Positions 34,955 to 43,846 of a stretch of DNA of 64,000 bases are shown here, piece after piece. A program made the translations under genes and the position numbers. The stretch spans positions 434,001-498,000 of the forward strand of contig OZ242006.1 in the NCBI GenBank assembly GCA_965204705.1, written 5' to 3'. The notes under the pieces are model-generated. The model saw only the letters and a list, made by a program, of their open reading frames with translations. It did not search any database and was not told the origin of the DNA. The stretch comes from Bin5 sp965204705 (GTDB lineage: Bacteria > Chloroflexota > Anaerolineae > Caldilineales > Caldilineaceae). The first letter of the stretch is position 1, and each line of letters begins with the position of its first letter.

Positions 34955-35608
34955 TTAACCGGGGCGGGCCGCTCCCGTCGGACGCAGGAGTACCACCTGT
35001 GTCTCTTCCGGCAGGCTGCTCTTCGTCAGCTTGAGGGTATCTGTTACATCCGGGTCGCTGATGCCCAACTCCTTGAGAAAGCGATCCACGGGCTCCAGGG
35101 AATCGGACTGCTCGCTGCGTAGACCTTCGTGGCGGTATTGCATCGGCACAACGATGCGCGGGTCCAGCTGGCTGATCACTTCGGCGATGCGGGAAACGTC
35201 GGGTATGTGCGGTCCGCTAACCGGCGCCAGCAGTACGTCGATATCACCCAACTCCTCCCCGCCGGCACTGGCCGGAACCTGTCCCAGCTCTCCCAGATGG
35301 CCGACCGTGAGGCCGGCGAAATCCAGAAAAAATGCCACGTTGCGTGTGCCGTTTCGGGAGGTCGGCATGCCGGTCACGAGTACCTGTTTGACTTCGAAGT
35401 CACCGGGGCCTCGCAGTACTTTTGGCTTGCCGCCGACACTGCCACGATCCTGCAAATTGGCGGACGAGTCATTGCTTATGGTCACTATATCGGCCTGCAT
35501 CTTGGGCAACTGAATGCCCGTTGCCTTCCTGCTTAACGGGTCGCAGATCGCGGTGACGCGACGCTCTCGCAGTCGAAAGCAGGAGAAACCGTACCAGTTG
35601 ATGTCCAA
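34955..35608 (-). CDS. Metallo-beta-lactamase-fold hydrolase (UlaG-like)
   Basis: TTG 35608 (LDINWYGFSCFRL) is chosen because AAGGACAGGA lies just upstream and the N terminus then matches the family; the frame is open to 35728. The product is about 217 residues. WYGFSCFRLRERRVTAICDP, a degenerate SNDSSANLQD where HxHxDH would be, VLRGPGDFEVKQVLVTG and GLTVGHLGELGQV follow the order of the UlaG/Lactamase_B_3 group. The HxHxDH metal motif is replaced by ISNDSSAN, so metal-dependent activity is doubtful. Converges on the TgpA-type gene, 49 bp apart. Confidence 0.78.
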   Translation of the reverse strand: MDINWYGFSCFRLRERRVTAICDPLSRKATGIQLPKMQADIVTISNDSSANLQDRGSVGGKPKVLRGPGDFEVKQVLVTGMPTSRNGTRNVAFFLDFAGLTVGHLGELGQVPASAGGEELGDIDVLLAPVSGPHIPDVSRIAEVISQLDPRIVVPMQYRHEGLRSEQSDSLEPVDRFLKELGISDPDVTDTLKLTKSSLPEETQVVLLRPTGAARPG

Positions 35609-35900
35609 AGTCCTGTCCTTTCCAAAATTGCCAACAAATTCTCGTGAGCCGCAAGAGTTCGCTCTCTGTGCAAGGCAGTGCTCCGGCGCCCGAAGGCAGC
35701 GTTCCACAGTCTTGAATCGCACCCGCAACCCATAGCGATATTACATCACGAGTTTTGGCCCTCGCAAAAGCGCGGGGGATCTTCACCGGCTGCATTCAGA
35801 CCTTCAAACGAACCTCCGGCGCCCCAATGTCTGTCTCGGGCCGGTAGCGTTCTGCTTTGCGCAATGCCTGTCCAGGCACTATCATACCGTTCTTACGCAG

Positions 35901-35942
35901 CCGGCTTTCGGCGGGCACACACTTGCCCGCCGAAAGAGCCGG
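35901..35942 (+). promoter_or_regulatory. Very stable hairpin upstream of the PH-domain gene
   Basis: CCGGCTTTCGGCGGGCA and TGCCCGCCGAAAGAGCCGG pair with one bulged base around CACACT. It ends 47 bp before the PH-domain start with no T-run, so it could be a 5' leader structure, or a terminator of upstream transcription. Confidence 0.45.
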
Positions 35943-35989
35943 AAACCTATGCTGAGGCCAATAGGTTTGACAATCCGGAGAAACACGCT

Positions 35990-36589
35990 ATGAACGAACA
36001 AACGGTGCGCCAGGTGGTCACGGCCCGCTTCTATGAGTCTCTGGCCCAGAGCGGCGTCGAGGTCACCGCCATCCCTCAACCCCAATTGCAAGCCATCGTA
36101 AACGCGCTGGCCGACGGCGTCTTTGCGGCCCTCGATGCGATGGAAACCGAAGCCGATCATTCCATCGCCGAGACCAGTTCGCGCTTGGGTGATCCTGAAG
36201 ACGGCGAAACAGCACCCTCTGCACCGGAATCTTCTACAGCAATCGCCGACCCCCTCGAAAAAGAGGAGTTGCTCTGGTCTGGCCGGCCCTACCTGTCAAT
36301 CGGCGTCCGCTATGAGCTCACCAACCAGCGCGTCCGGCTCATCCGCGGGTTACTGGGACGCAGCTATCACGAGATCGAACTGGTGCGCGTACGCGATACG
36401 TCGGTAACCCAGCACCTGGGCGAGCGTGCACTGAATGTGGGCGATATCACGATAACCAGCTCCGATCCCAGCCATCCTGAATTCACACTCCACAACGTCA
36501 AAGATCCGATGGAGGTCCGGGAGATGATCCGTAAGGCCACAATGCAGGAAAAGCAGCGGCAAGGTCTCCATTACCGCGAGGAGATGTAG
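35990..36589 (+). CDS. Bacterial PH-domain protein
   Basis: ATG 35990 has CGGAG 9 nt upstream. The 199-residue product has a helical N terminus (about 1-60), an acidic linker and a C-terminal bacterial PH-like domain (about 95-190): LLWSGRPYLSIGVRYELTNQ, VRLIRGLLGRSYHEIELVRV and ITITSSDPSHPEFTLHNV with PMEVREMIRKA. The ELTNQRVRLIRG string is the usual signature of this short PH family (bPH_2). No membrane segment is visible, unlike many relatives that are membrane-bound. Function is unknown. Its last codons contain GAGGAG, which serves the next gene, so they are probably translationally linked. Confidence 0.82.
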   Translation: MNEQTVRQVVTARFYESLAQSGVEVTAIPQPQLQAIVNALADGVFAALDAMETEADHSIAETSSRLGDPEDGETAPSAPESSTAIADPLEKEELLWSGRPYLSIGVRYELTNQRVRLIRGLLGRSYHEIELVRVRDTSVTQHLGERALNVGDITITSSDPSHPEFTLHNVKDPMEVREMIRKATMQEKQRQGLHYREEM

Positions 36590-36591
36590 AG

Positions 36592-37473
36592 GTGACCGCC
36601 AAGGCAGCTACAGAACAGACGCAACGTCAAGATGAGGAGATGCCGGTCGCGAAAACGCCTCTCTTCGAACTGGCCCGTCAAGCCGGCGAACTGGCCTTGA
36701 CGATGCAACAGGACGGCCTGCGCTCTATCCACGCCAAGTCCACGCCCAATGATCTGGTCACCGAGGCCGACCTGGCCTGCGAGACGTTGATTCGCGACCG
36801 TCTGGCCTCCCTCACCCCCGATTTCGGCTTCTGGGGCGAAGAGAGTGATGAACAGCCGCATGACGAGTATTTCTGGTTGGTGGATCCGATTGACGGCACG
36901 ATCAACTATGCCGCCGGGGTGCCCTGGTTCGGCATCAACATCGCCCTCATCCACCGTGAGAACACCCTCTTCGGTCTCTCGCTGATCCTGCCTCAGTTTG
37001 AACTCTTCTGGGCGCAGGCCGGCTGCGGCGCCTATCTGCGGCGGAGCAACGGCGACCAGCAGCGCCTCCAGGTCAGCACGGCGTCCTCGCTGGCGGACGC
37101 GCTGCTCACAACCGGCTTCCCCTACCATCGCGCCGTAAGCGCGGACAACAACGCGGCGGAATTCGCCCGCATCATGCCGATCTGCCGCGGTGTGCGGCGG
37201 ATGGGCGCCTCTTCGGCCGACCTGGCCTACGTGGCCGCCGGCGCATTTTCAGCCTACTGGGAAGGATGGATCCAGCCGTGGGATGTCGCCGCCGGCGTCC
37301 TGCTGGTGCGCGAGGCGGGCGGCCGCGTCACCAACTACAAAGGCGCGCCGTTCGGCCTGACCGACCACTGCATTATCGCCAGTAACGGCCAGCCGGGCGT
37401 TCACGAAACACTGCTACAGGCCATCCAAGAGGCCCGTTCAGGGATATTCGACCAGGATTGTCGGGAAGGCTAA
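36592..37473 (+). CDS. Inositol monophosphatase-family phosphatase
   Basis: A 293-residue Mg-dependent sugar/inositol phosphatase. Metal-binding motifs: WGEESDE (Glu, about 80-86), WLVDPIDGTINYAAG (DPIDGT, about 96-110) and WDVAAGVLLVREAGG (C-terminal Asp). NDLVTEADLACE supplies the N-terminal aspartate. GTG 36592 has GAGGAG 8 nt upstream inside the previous gene; an internal ATG at 36640 has no spacing for a site. The family also includes CysQ-like PAP phosphatases, so recycling of PAP from the sulfate-activation pathway at 4672-7734 is possible but not shown. Followed after 5 bp by the methyltransferase. Confidence 0.92.
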   Translation: MTAKAATEQTQRQDEEMPVAKTPLFELARQAGELALTMQQDGLRSIHAKSTPNDLVTEADLACETLIRDRLASLTPDFGFWGEESDEQPHDEYFWLVDPIDGTINYAAGVPWFGINIALIHRENTLFGLSLILPQFELFWAQAGCGAYLRRSNGDQQRLQVSTASSLADALLTTGFPYHRAVSADNNAAEFARIMPICRGVRRMGASSADLAYVAAGAFSAYWEGWIQPWDVAAGVLLVREAGGRVTNYKGAPFGLTDHCIIASNGQPGVHETLLQAIQEARSGIFDQDCREG

Positions 37474-37478
37474 GACAG

Positions 37479-38237
37479 ATGGACAAAAGATCAGTGCAAG
37501 AGCAGTTCGGCGCCCATGCCCGGTCCTATATCACCAGCCGGCCCCACGCCAAGGGCGCCAGCCTGCAACGGCTTGTCGAGCTTGTCGAGCCGCAGCCGGA
37601 CTGGCAGGCGCTGGATATCGCAACCGCCGCCGGCCACACCGCCTTCGCCTTTGCTCCTCACGTCGCCCATGTCCTGGCGACCGACATCACCCCAGAGATG
37701 CTGACCGTCGCCCGCGAACAGGTTGTCGCGCGCGGTGTCGTTAACGTGACCGTCGAGCACGCCGACGCCGAAAACCTGCCTTATGCGGACGGCCGGTTCG
37801 ACCTGCTCACCTGCCGCATCGCGCCCCATCACTTTCCCGACATCAACGCATTCCTGCGCGAGTCGGTGCGCGTGCTGCGTCCTGGCGGCATTCTCGCGGT
37901 CGTGGACAACGTCGTGCCCGAAGGGATAGCGGGCGACTACGTCAACGCCTTCGAAAAACTGCGCGATCCCAGCCATGGGCGCTGTCTCAGCGTGCAGGAG
38001 TGGCTGGAGGGTTACGCGCAGGCCGGCCTGCAACTGACCGAGCATGAAATCCTCGAAAAACAGATGGTCTTCGAAGATTGGGCCGCGCGTCACGACCCGG
38101 CGATGCAGTCCTATCTGCGGGCACTGCTCCGCCACGGGCCGTACGAAACGCAGGAGTTCCTCCATCCCCAACGCGAGGACGGCCGTACCCTCTTTCACCT
38201 GCAGGAAGGGCTGTTCATCGGACGCAAACAGAACTAG
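37479..38237 (+). CDS. Class I SAM-dependent methyltransferase
   Basis: ATG 37479 has GGAAGG about 8 nt upstream; the product is about 252 residues. A Rossmann methyltransferase: ALDIATAAGHTAFAFAPHV (motif I), LATDITPEMLTVARE, VEHADAENLPYADGRFDLLTCR (motif II) and VLRPGGILAVVDNVVPEGIA (motif III). The LPYADGRFD block and the F-x-x-x-N-A-F insertion resemble the UbiE/MenG-like Methyltransf_11 group that methylates small molecules or quinones, without fixing the substrate. It is in a tight run with the phosphatase gene, 5 bp apart. Confidence 0.9.
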   Translation: MDKRSVQEQFGAHARSYITSRPHAKGASLQRLVELVEPQPDWQALDIATAAGHTAFAFAPHVAHVLATDITPEMLTVAREQVVARGVVNVTVEHADAENLPYADGRFDLLTCRIAPHHFPDINAFLRESVRVLRPGGILAVVDNVVPEGIAGDYVNAFEKLRDPSHGRCLSVQEWLEGYAQAGLQLTEHEILEKQMVFEDWAARHDPAMQSYLRALLRHGPYETQEFLHPQREDGRTLFHLQEGLFIGRKQN

Positions 38238-38406
38238 GTCGCGGAACCCCTTTTCCCGCCTTTTCTTTGCCCATTCCCCTGTTATGCAGTAGGCTTACAT
38301 CAACTGAACTGATAAGCATGGCCGCTTGTGGTGCAGGGCCGGAAACCACCCCTGCTTCGCTAATATCTTCAAAGTTGAAAGAAACTCCCGCATAGAAGGA
38401 ATCCCA

Positions 38407-39831
38407 ATGACGAAAATTCGCTTTGGCACCGATGGATGGCGCGGACGCATGGCCGAAGACTACACCTTTGCCAATGTGCGCCGCTGTGCCCAAGGCTTTG
38501 CTAACTGGCTTTCGGACGAGGGCTATGCCTCTCAAACGGTCGTTGTCGGCCACGACCAGCGCTTTCAGGGTGAACACTTCGCCGCGGCCGTGGCGGAGGT
38601 TCTGGCCGGCAACGGCCTGCAGGTTCTGTTGATCGACGGTGCCGCGCCGACCCCGGTGATCAGCTTTGCTGCCGTCAATAACAACGCTGGCGGCGCCGTA
38701 AACATCACCGCCAGCCACAATCCGCCCGAGGACAACGGCTTCAAAGTGCGCGACGCCAGCGGCGGCGCGGTCCCGCCCGCTGGACTGGCCGCCATCGAAG
38801 CCCGTATCCCCGATTCAGACGGCGTACGGAGCCAATCTCTCGACGCCGCCCTCGCCGCCGGTACAGTCCAGCGTCATCAGCCGCAGGCAGCCTATCTCGC
38901 CCACCTCTCCAGCCTGATCGATGTCACCCGCATCCGCGACGCCGGCCTCAAGATCGTCGTCGACAGCATGTGGGGCAACGGCGCCGGCTGGTTGACCGAG
39001 ATCCTCGGTGGCGGCAAAACCGAAGTCATCGAAATCCACGCGCAGCGCAATCCGATCTTCCCTGAAATGAACCGCCCCGAGCCGATTCCCCCCAATGTGG
39101 ACGCAGGCTTGGCCGTCGCCCGCTCCGTCGAGGCCGACTGCATCTGTATTCTCGACGGTGACGCCGACCGCTGCGGCTTCGGCGATGAAAACGGCCAGTT
39201 CGTCGATCAGCTGCGCGTCTACGGGCTGCTCGCCTACTACCTGCTCGAGGTGCGCGGCGAACGCGGTCCGATTGTCAAGACCCTCAGCACGACCTCGATG
39301 CTGGATAAGCTGTGCGCGGCCTACGAGGTGCCCGTAGTGGAGACAGGCGTCGGCTTCAAATTCGTGGCGCCGGCGATGATGGAGCACGACGCGCTGATTG
39401 GCGGTGAGGAGAGCGGCGGCTACGCCTTTCGCAACCACGTGCCGGAGAGGGACGGCATCCTGTCCAATCTCTGCCTGCTGGACCTGATGGTGCGCACAGG
39501 CAAGAGGCCGACCGAGCTGCTTCAGCTTCTATTCGAAAAGGTCGGCGAGCACTTTTACGACCGGGTCGACATTCGCCTGACCGGCGACGATATGAAGGCC
39601 GCAGCCCAGCAAAGACTCGACAACGTCGATGTCAACGGGCTGAGGCTGGGTGGCATCGCCGTCACCGACCGCATCACCGTCGACGGCTACAAGTTCCCGA
39701 TGGAGGATGGTGGCTGGCTGCTGGTGCGCTTCTCCGGAACTGAGCCGCTGATCCGGATCTACACGGAGACAACCCGCAAGGAAAATGTGGCGGCGATCCT
39801 TGCCGATGGCCAAAAACTGGCGGGGCTGTAG
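38407..39831 (+). CDS. Phosphohexomutase (phosphoglucomutase/phosphomannomutase family)
   Basis: AGAAGGA precedes ATG 38407. The 474-residue product has all four domain motifs of the alpha-D-phosphohexomutase superfamily: FGTDGWRGRM near residue 6, the phosphoserine loop NITASHNPPEDNG (Ser103), the metal loop ILDGDADRCGF, the sugar-binding loop GGEESGGYAF and the phosphate-binding tail RFSGTEPLIRIYTE. It interconverts hexose 1- and 6-phosphates (glucose, mannose or glucosamine) and feeds nucleotide-sugar synthesis. TASHNPPEDNG is closer to the PGM/PMM than to the GlmM type. Precise substrate not determinable. Confidence 0.93.
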   Translation: MTKIRFGTDGWRGRMAEDYTFANVRRCAQGFANWLSDEGYASQTVVVGHDQRFQGEHFAAAVAEVLAGNGLQVLLIDGAAPTPVISFAAVNNNAGGAVNITASHNPPEDNGFKVRDASGGAVPPAGLAAIEARIPDSDGVRSQSLDAALAAGTVQRHQPQAAYLAHLSSLIDVTRIRDAGLKIVVDSMWGNGAGWLTEILGGGKTEVIEIHAQRNPIFPEMNRPEPIPPNVDAGLAVARSVEADCICILDGDADRCGFGDENGQFVDQLRVYGLLAYYLLEVRGERGPIVKTLSTTSMLDKLCAAYEVPVVETGVGFKFVAPAMMEHDALIGGEESGGYAFRNHVPERDGILSNLCLLDLMVRTGKRPTELLQLLFEKVGEHFYDRVDIRLTGDDMKAAAQQRLDNVDVNGLRLGGIAVTDRITVDGYKFPMEDGGWLLVRFSGTEPLIRIYTETTRKENVAAILADGQKLAGL

Positions 39832-39929
39832 GCGAAAGCCTTCGTCGAGGACAGAGAACACGCCCATATCCCCCGTTCTAACAGTACGCCTCTCTGACCA
39901 CGGGTGCAGTCCATTTTTGGGGTGAGAGT

Positions 39930-40245
39930 GGGCAGGCACAAGGTCTGCCCCTACCGTGGTCACGGCGGACGGTTTCTGGGCACGACGTGGGTGGGCGACA
40001 GGCGGCATAGACAGTACGCCGGCGACGCGGCGCCAACGTGGCATGGTGTAAGGGGGGCGTTGCGGGGGGATTCCCCCCGCACAAGGGAGGGCCGAAGGCC
40101 CGACCGCACAACTGCAGTGATCAGTGGTCAGAGGTCAGAAGGAACGGCACTTGCCCTGGTCGGGGACGCGAACTGGCTTTGGGTTGGTCGTTACCAGAGG
40201 TGTACGAAAGTTCACTCTTATTTTGGACTGCACCCTCTGACCACG
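39930..40245 (+). repeat. Composite repeat element, copy 1
   Basis: It contains GGGCAGGCACAAGGTCTGCC (39930-39949) running into CCCTACCG, then a 52 bp GC palindromic block (40052-40103, GGGGGGCGTTGCGGGGGG, then GGGAGGGCCGAAGGCCC) and a partly conserved end (about 40191-40232, GGTCGTTACCAGAGG ... GACTGCAC). All three blocks recur in inverted orientation and in the same relative order at 53617-53907. It codes for nothing convincing. Such elements may be MITE-like or REP-like; no terminal repeats are obvious. Confidence 0.65.
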
Positions 40246-40251
40246 ACGTGC

Positions 40252-40280
40252 TTTCATGCAGTGATAATATGTGATAAAAT
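40252..40280 (+). promoter_or_regulatory. Candidate promoter for tatD operon
   Basis: TTTCAT and TAAAAT with a 17 bp spacer, 94 bp before the tatD start, in an AT-rich island of an otherwise GC-rich gap. Confidence 0.4.
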
Positions 40281-40373
40281 TAACAAATAGCGTATGCCAG
40301 AAAAGGTCAAGTTCACCTCCTTTAGGAGGAGCTTCAGAATCGGATGCGCTGCCACATCGCCAATTGAGCGCAA

Positions 40374-41249
40374 ATGACTGTTCCGACGCTGGTCGATAGC
40401 CACTGCCATCTGGACATGGAGCAGTTCGACGCCGACCGGGCCGCCGTGCTGGAGCGTGCGCAAGCCAACGGCGTGAATAGAATCGTCAACCCTGGCATCG
40501 ATCTGGTCCACTGCCGGCAGGCTATCGAACTGGCCGACCAGCATCCGCAGGTGTACGCTGCGGTGGGAATCCACCCCAACAGCAGCGCCGATTTCAGCGA
40601 ACAGACGTTGATACAGCTGCGCAAGATGGTCGATCATCCCAAGGTTGTCGCTATCGGAGAGATCGGCTTGGACTTTCACTGGGATACCGTCCCCCGCCGG
40701 CAGCAGGCACAGGCATTTCGAGCACAGCTGGAACTGGCCGCCGAACTGGGCTTGCCGGTCATCATCCATAACCGGGAGGCGTCGACCGACCTGGCGAAGA
40801 TCCTGCAGGAGTGGGCGGCCAGCGCGCAAACGCACAATTCCCCCTTGGCACAGAAACCGTTTTGGGGCGTGCTCCACGCATTCTCCGGTGACGCTGCACT
40901 GGCGCAAGCGGCCCGCAGTTGGAATTTCGCCCTAGGTTTAGGCGGTCCGATTACCTTCAAGAACGCACGGGCATTGCACGAACTGGCGCCCCAATTGGAT
41001 CTTGACCGCCTTATGCTCGAAACCGACGCTCCCTGGCTGGCGCCGCATCCATTGCGCGGGAAGCGCAATGAACCCGCGTACGTGACCCTGGTGGCCGAGA
41101 GGCTGGCCGAACTCCTGGCAATGTCTGTAGAGGAGATAGCGGCCCGCACGACCGCAGTCGCCTTCGAAATCTTTGCGCCCCTGGCGGGCGCCCGCAGCCC
41201 GGAAACGGCTGCAGTCGCTGCCGGCCAGTCGTCGCAATCTGCCGCCTGA
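40374..41249 (+). CDS. tatD: TatD-family metal-dependent hydrolase
   Basis: A 291-residue amidohydrolase-fold protein. DSHCHLDMEQFD at the N terminus gives the HxH metal ligands, AVGIHPNSSAD the next His, AIGEIGLDFHWD the Glu, and LPVIIHNREA the following His; ETDAPWLAPHPLRGKRNEP near 221-239 holds the last Asp. These are the marks of TatD 3'-5' DNases (TatD/YcfH group). ATG 40374 lacks a close ribosome site but gives the correct N terminus. The C-terminal ~25 residues (Ala/Ser-rich) are an extra tail. It leads a run of tatD, polyprenyl synthase, GT2 and hisS. Confidence 0.94.
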   Translation: MTVPTLVDSHCHLDMEQFDADRAAVLERAQANGVNRIVNPGIDLVHCRQAIELADQHPQVYAAVGIHPNSSADFSEQTLIQLRKMVDHPKVVAIGEIGLDFHWDTVPRRQQAQAFRAQLELAAELGLPVIIHNREASTDLAKILQEWAASAQTHNSPLAQKPFWGVLHAFSGDAALAQAARSWNFALGLGGPITFKNARALHELAPQLDLDRLMLETDAPWLAPHPLRGKRNEPAYVTLVAERLAELLAMSVEEIAARTTAVAFEIFAPLAGARSPETAAVAAGQSSQSAA

Positions 41250-41270
41250 ACGCTATGTGACACTTTTTGT

Positions 41271-42482
41271 ATGGTTGACCAGGTTCAAGTCGAACAACTT
41301 GCCGATACGGAAGCGAGACCCTTGGCGCAGGACAGGCCGCAGTTGATGCCGCGCTCGGGCGCCCTCGACGCGCGCGAAGGGATCGCGCACGACTATTTCC
41401 GCCGCGCGCTGTTGACGCCGCAGGACGCGTCGGCGCTGCTTGCGCCGGTGCGCGGGGGGCTTGAACAGGTCGAAGAAAAAATGAAGAGCGTTGACGCCGA
41501 CGTGTTCGCGCCCCTGGCCAACGCCTTCCTTGAACTGATCGGCCAGGGCGGGAAGCGGTTACGGCCGGCGCTGGCGCTGCTGGCCGCAGGGCTCCAGGAC
41601 GGCCACCCCGAGGTTAACAATTCACGCCCCAATGTCGAAGGAACGCCGGCGGCCCCGGATGAGGACCGTCGTCCGCGTACACTCATCGCTCTGGCAGCTG
41701 CTGTTGAGATGCTGCACACCGCCACGCTCGTTCATGACGATGTCATTGACGGCTCGCTCCTGCGTCGTGACGCGCCAACGCTCAACGCCTCCTGGAGCGC
41801 GGGGGCTACGGTTCTTGCCGGCGACTATATGTTCGCCCGCTCCGCCAAGTTCGCCGCCGAGACCGGCAATGTGCGCGTTATCACCATCTTCAGCGATACC
41901 CTGCGCGTGATCGTTGACGGCGAAATGCGCCAGCTCTCCGATCGCAACGACTTCCGCCAGGACCGCCAGGCCTATTACGAGCGCATCTATGCCAAAACGG
42001 CCAGTCTCTACAGCGCCGCTACCGAAGCTGCCGCGGTCCTGGTCGGCCTGCCGCCCGATCGGGTCCAGGCGCTGAAATCCTTCGGCTACCAGTTCGGGAT
42101 GGCCTTCCAGATCGTGGACGACATCCTCGACTTCGTCGGCACTGACGCCACCCTGGGCAAGCCCGTAGGAAGCGACCTTCGCCAGGGTACCCTGACACTG
42201 CCGTTCCTCTACTACCTGCGCGAACTGCCCCAGCCGCAAAAGGTGGTGTCCCGGCTACTCCAGGCCAGGGAACGCGCCGACGCCGGCGACTCCGGCATCC
42301 TGTCCGCAACCGTGGAGGAAATCGTCCAGGCCGTGCGCGCCAGCGGCGCAATCGAGGCCAGCCATCAGGAAGCGCTTGGCTTTCTCGACCACGCGGTTCA
42401 CGACTTGGCTCCCTTCAATGACAACCTCTGCCAGCGATCGCTCCTGGGCCTCTGCGCCTTCGTCGTACAGCGCACCAGTTGA
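41271..42482 (+). CDS. Polyprenyl diphosphate synthase (trans, long chain)
   Basis: A 403-residue all-alpha prenyltransferase. GGKRLRPALALLAAG, the first Asp-rich motif LVHDDVIDGSLLRRDAPT, and the second region IVDDILDFVGTDATLGKPVG with SDLRQGTLTLPFLYYL identify it. It condenses isopentenyl units onto an allylic diphosphate to make the side chain of menaquinone or undecaprenyl-type carriers; bulky residues before the first motif suggest long product, which is inference. The N terminus (about 1-75) has extra disordered length and there is a 20-residue insert after LLAAGLQDG. ATG 41271 lies 21 bp after tatD with no clear ribosome site. Confidence 0.92.
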   Translation: MVDQVQVEQLADTEARPLAQDRPQLMPRSGALDAREGIAHDYFRRALLTPQDASALLAPVRGGLEQVEEKMKSVDADVFAPLANAFLELIGQGGKRLRPALALLAAGLQDGHPEVNNSRPNVEGTPAAPDEDRRPRTLIALAAAVEMLHTATLVHDDVIDGSLLRRDAPTLNASWSAGATVLAGDYMFARSAKFAAETGNVRVITIFSDTLRVIVDGEMRQLSDRNDFRQDRQAYYERIYAKTASLYSAATEAAAVLVGLPPDRVQALKSFGYQFGMAFQIVDDILDFVGTDATLGKPVGSDLRQGTLTLPFLYYLRELPQPQKVVSRLLQARERADAGDSGILSATVEEIVQAVRASGAIEASHQEALGFLDHAVHDLAPFNDNLCQRSLLGLCAFVVQRTS

Positions 42483-42578
42483 ATCGAAACCGCCTGCGGT
42501 CAGAGATCAACGGTTATCCCCGCGCAACGTCCGCCAACCCGCCTTTAGTCTACCGGCCCCGAGCCAGCTGCGAACCTG

Positions 42579-43736
42579 ATGCTTAAACGATTTCGCGGCC
42601 AGGCAGACCCTCAAGGAGGCGGGGCCCTTCCGCAGACTGAAAGGAGACCACCGCCGACCGACCTGGTGATCGTAATCATCTCCTGGAACGTCTGGGACCA
42701 TCTGCGCGCCTGCCTTGCCTCGATCGAACAGCAGAGCACACCGATAGACGAAGGACGCGCCAATAAAGCAGAGCACAAGGCCGCGTCCCATTCCGCTACC
42801 CCTGTCCGCCGCTTCGGACCGAACAACGAGGCCACTCTTCAGGTCGTGGTGCTCGACAACGCCAGCGAAGACGCCACGCCATCTCTCCTGCCAAGCCGCT
42901 TCCCCTGGGTGCAGACGATCTTCAGCGACGAAAACCTGGGGTTCACCGGCGGCAACAACCGGGCACTGGAAGCGATGGGGTTCGACCCCCGGCCGCCGCA
43001 GAATAGAGAAGAAGCTCCCGAGCAGCCCGGCGCCTCCCGTCCCGCTGCCAAGGCGCGTTTCATCTACTTCCTCAACCCGGACACCGAACTCCTGCCCGGC
43101 AGCCTCTGGGCGCTCTATAACGGCATCAACGAGGACGAAATGATCGGCGCCATCGGCCCGCAGCTGCGCTACACCGACGGTGCACTCCAAAGCAGCCGCC
43201 GGCGCTTTCCCGGTCCCCTCACCGGCTACTTCGAGAGCACCTGGCTGGAGCAACTGTGGCCCCGCAATCCGTGGACCCGCCGCTATCACCTCGCCGACTG
43301 GCCGGCCGACTCACGCCAGGACGTAGACTGGCTGGTCGGCGCAGCCCTCCTGGTGCGGGGAGATGTGTTGGCCGATCTCGGCGGATTCGATCCGCAGTTC
43401 TTCATGTACAGTGAAGAGACCGACCTCTGCCGCCGCATCAAGCGCGCCGGTTGGCGCGTCGTTTACGACCCGGGCGCGATCGTCATCCACGCCGAAGGCC
43501 GCAGCAGCGGCCAGGTCAGCGCCCAGCGCCATATCCTCTTCAACCGCAGTAAAGTACGTTATGTACACAAGTGGCGAGGCCCTATGTGGGCGGAGCTGCT
43601 GCGGCGCTATCTGCTCCTTGAGTTTCGCCTGCAGATTGCGAGCGAATCCCTCAAATCACTTCTGGGCCACAAACGGGACCTGCGCCGCACCCGCGTCGCC
43701 GCCTACCGGGACGTTCTGGCAAGCGGACTGGAATAG
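42579..43736 (+). CDS. Family 2 glycosyltransferase (rhamnosyltransferase-like)
   Basis: A 385-residue GT-A enzyme: LVIVIISWNVWDHLRACLAS at 28-47, VVLDNASEDATP, ENLGFTGGNNRAL near 120-132, FIYFLNPDTELLPGSLW (the DxD-like NPD motif) and VDWLVGAALLVRGDVLADLGG with FDPQFFMYSEETDLCRRIKRAGW. This arrangement is typical of GT2 rhamnosyl/glycosyltransferases of polysaccharide or glycolipid synthesis. It is extended between the two sub-domains by low-complexity inserts (about 55-85 and 135-160). Cytoplasmic or membrane-associated; no transmembrane helix seen. It lies 96 bp after the polyprenyl synthase. Confidence 0.92.
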   Translation: MLKRFRGQADPQGGGALPQTERRPPPTDLVIVIISWNVWDHLRACLASIEQQSTPIDEGRANKAEHKAASHSATPVRRFGPNNEATLQVVVLDNASEDATPSLLPSRFPWVQTIFSDENLGFTGGNNRALEAMGFDPRPPQNREEAPEQPGASRPAAKARFIYFLNPDTELLPGSLWALYNGINEDEMIGAIGPQLRYTDGALQSSRRRFPGPLTGYFESTWLEQLWPRNPWTRRYHLADWPADSRQDVDWLVGAALLVRGDVLADLGGFDPQFFMYSEETDLCRRIKRAGWRVVYDPGAIVIHAEGRSSGQVSAQRHILFNRSKVRYVHKWRGPMWAELLRRYLLLEFRLQIASESLKSLLGHKRDLRRTRVAAYRDVLASGLE

Positions 43737-43846
43737 GGCGCTCCCCTCACTCCCCATTCTTCCTATCCCCCTGTCTCTTCGTGTAAGATGCTGCTGAACG
43801 CGCTGCCGCTTCACCCTGTCAGCGCAACCTACCAGGAGAAATTTCA

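Larger units (their letters stand above)
39832..40373. other. Repeat-rich intergenic region upstream of tatD
   Basis: No convincing gene in 542 bp. It contains a composite repeat element (39930-40245), a degenerate AGTGATCAGTGGTCAG repeat near 40119-40145, a TTTCAT/TAAAAT promoter (40252-40280) and CCTCC/GGAGG around TTTA (40316-40329). A seven-codon frame (ATG 40344 to TGA 40367) ends just before the tatD start; GGAGGA lies 13 nt upstream, so a leader peptide is possible but weak. Confidence 0.5.

Noticed and set aside
36592..37473. Definite CysQ assignment for the inositol-phosphatase-family gene
   Set aside because: The motifs are common to the whole family and the gene is 29 kb from the sulfate-activation operon, so the substrate stays open.
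40344..40367. A seven-codon leader peptide before tatD
   Set aside because: The ribosome site is 13 nt away and there is no codon pattern that would suggest attenuation; kept only as a remark.
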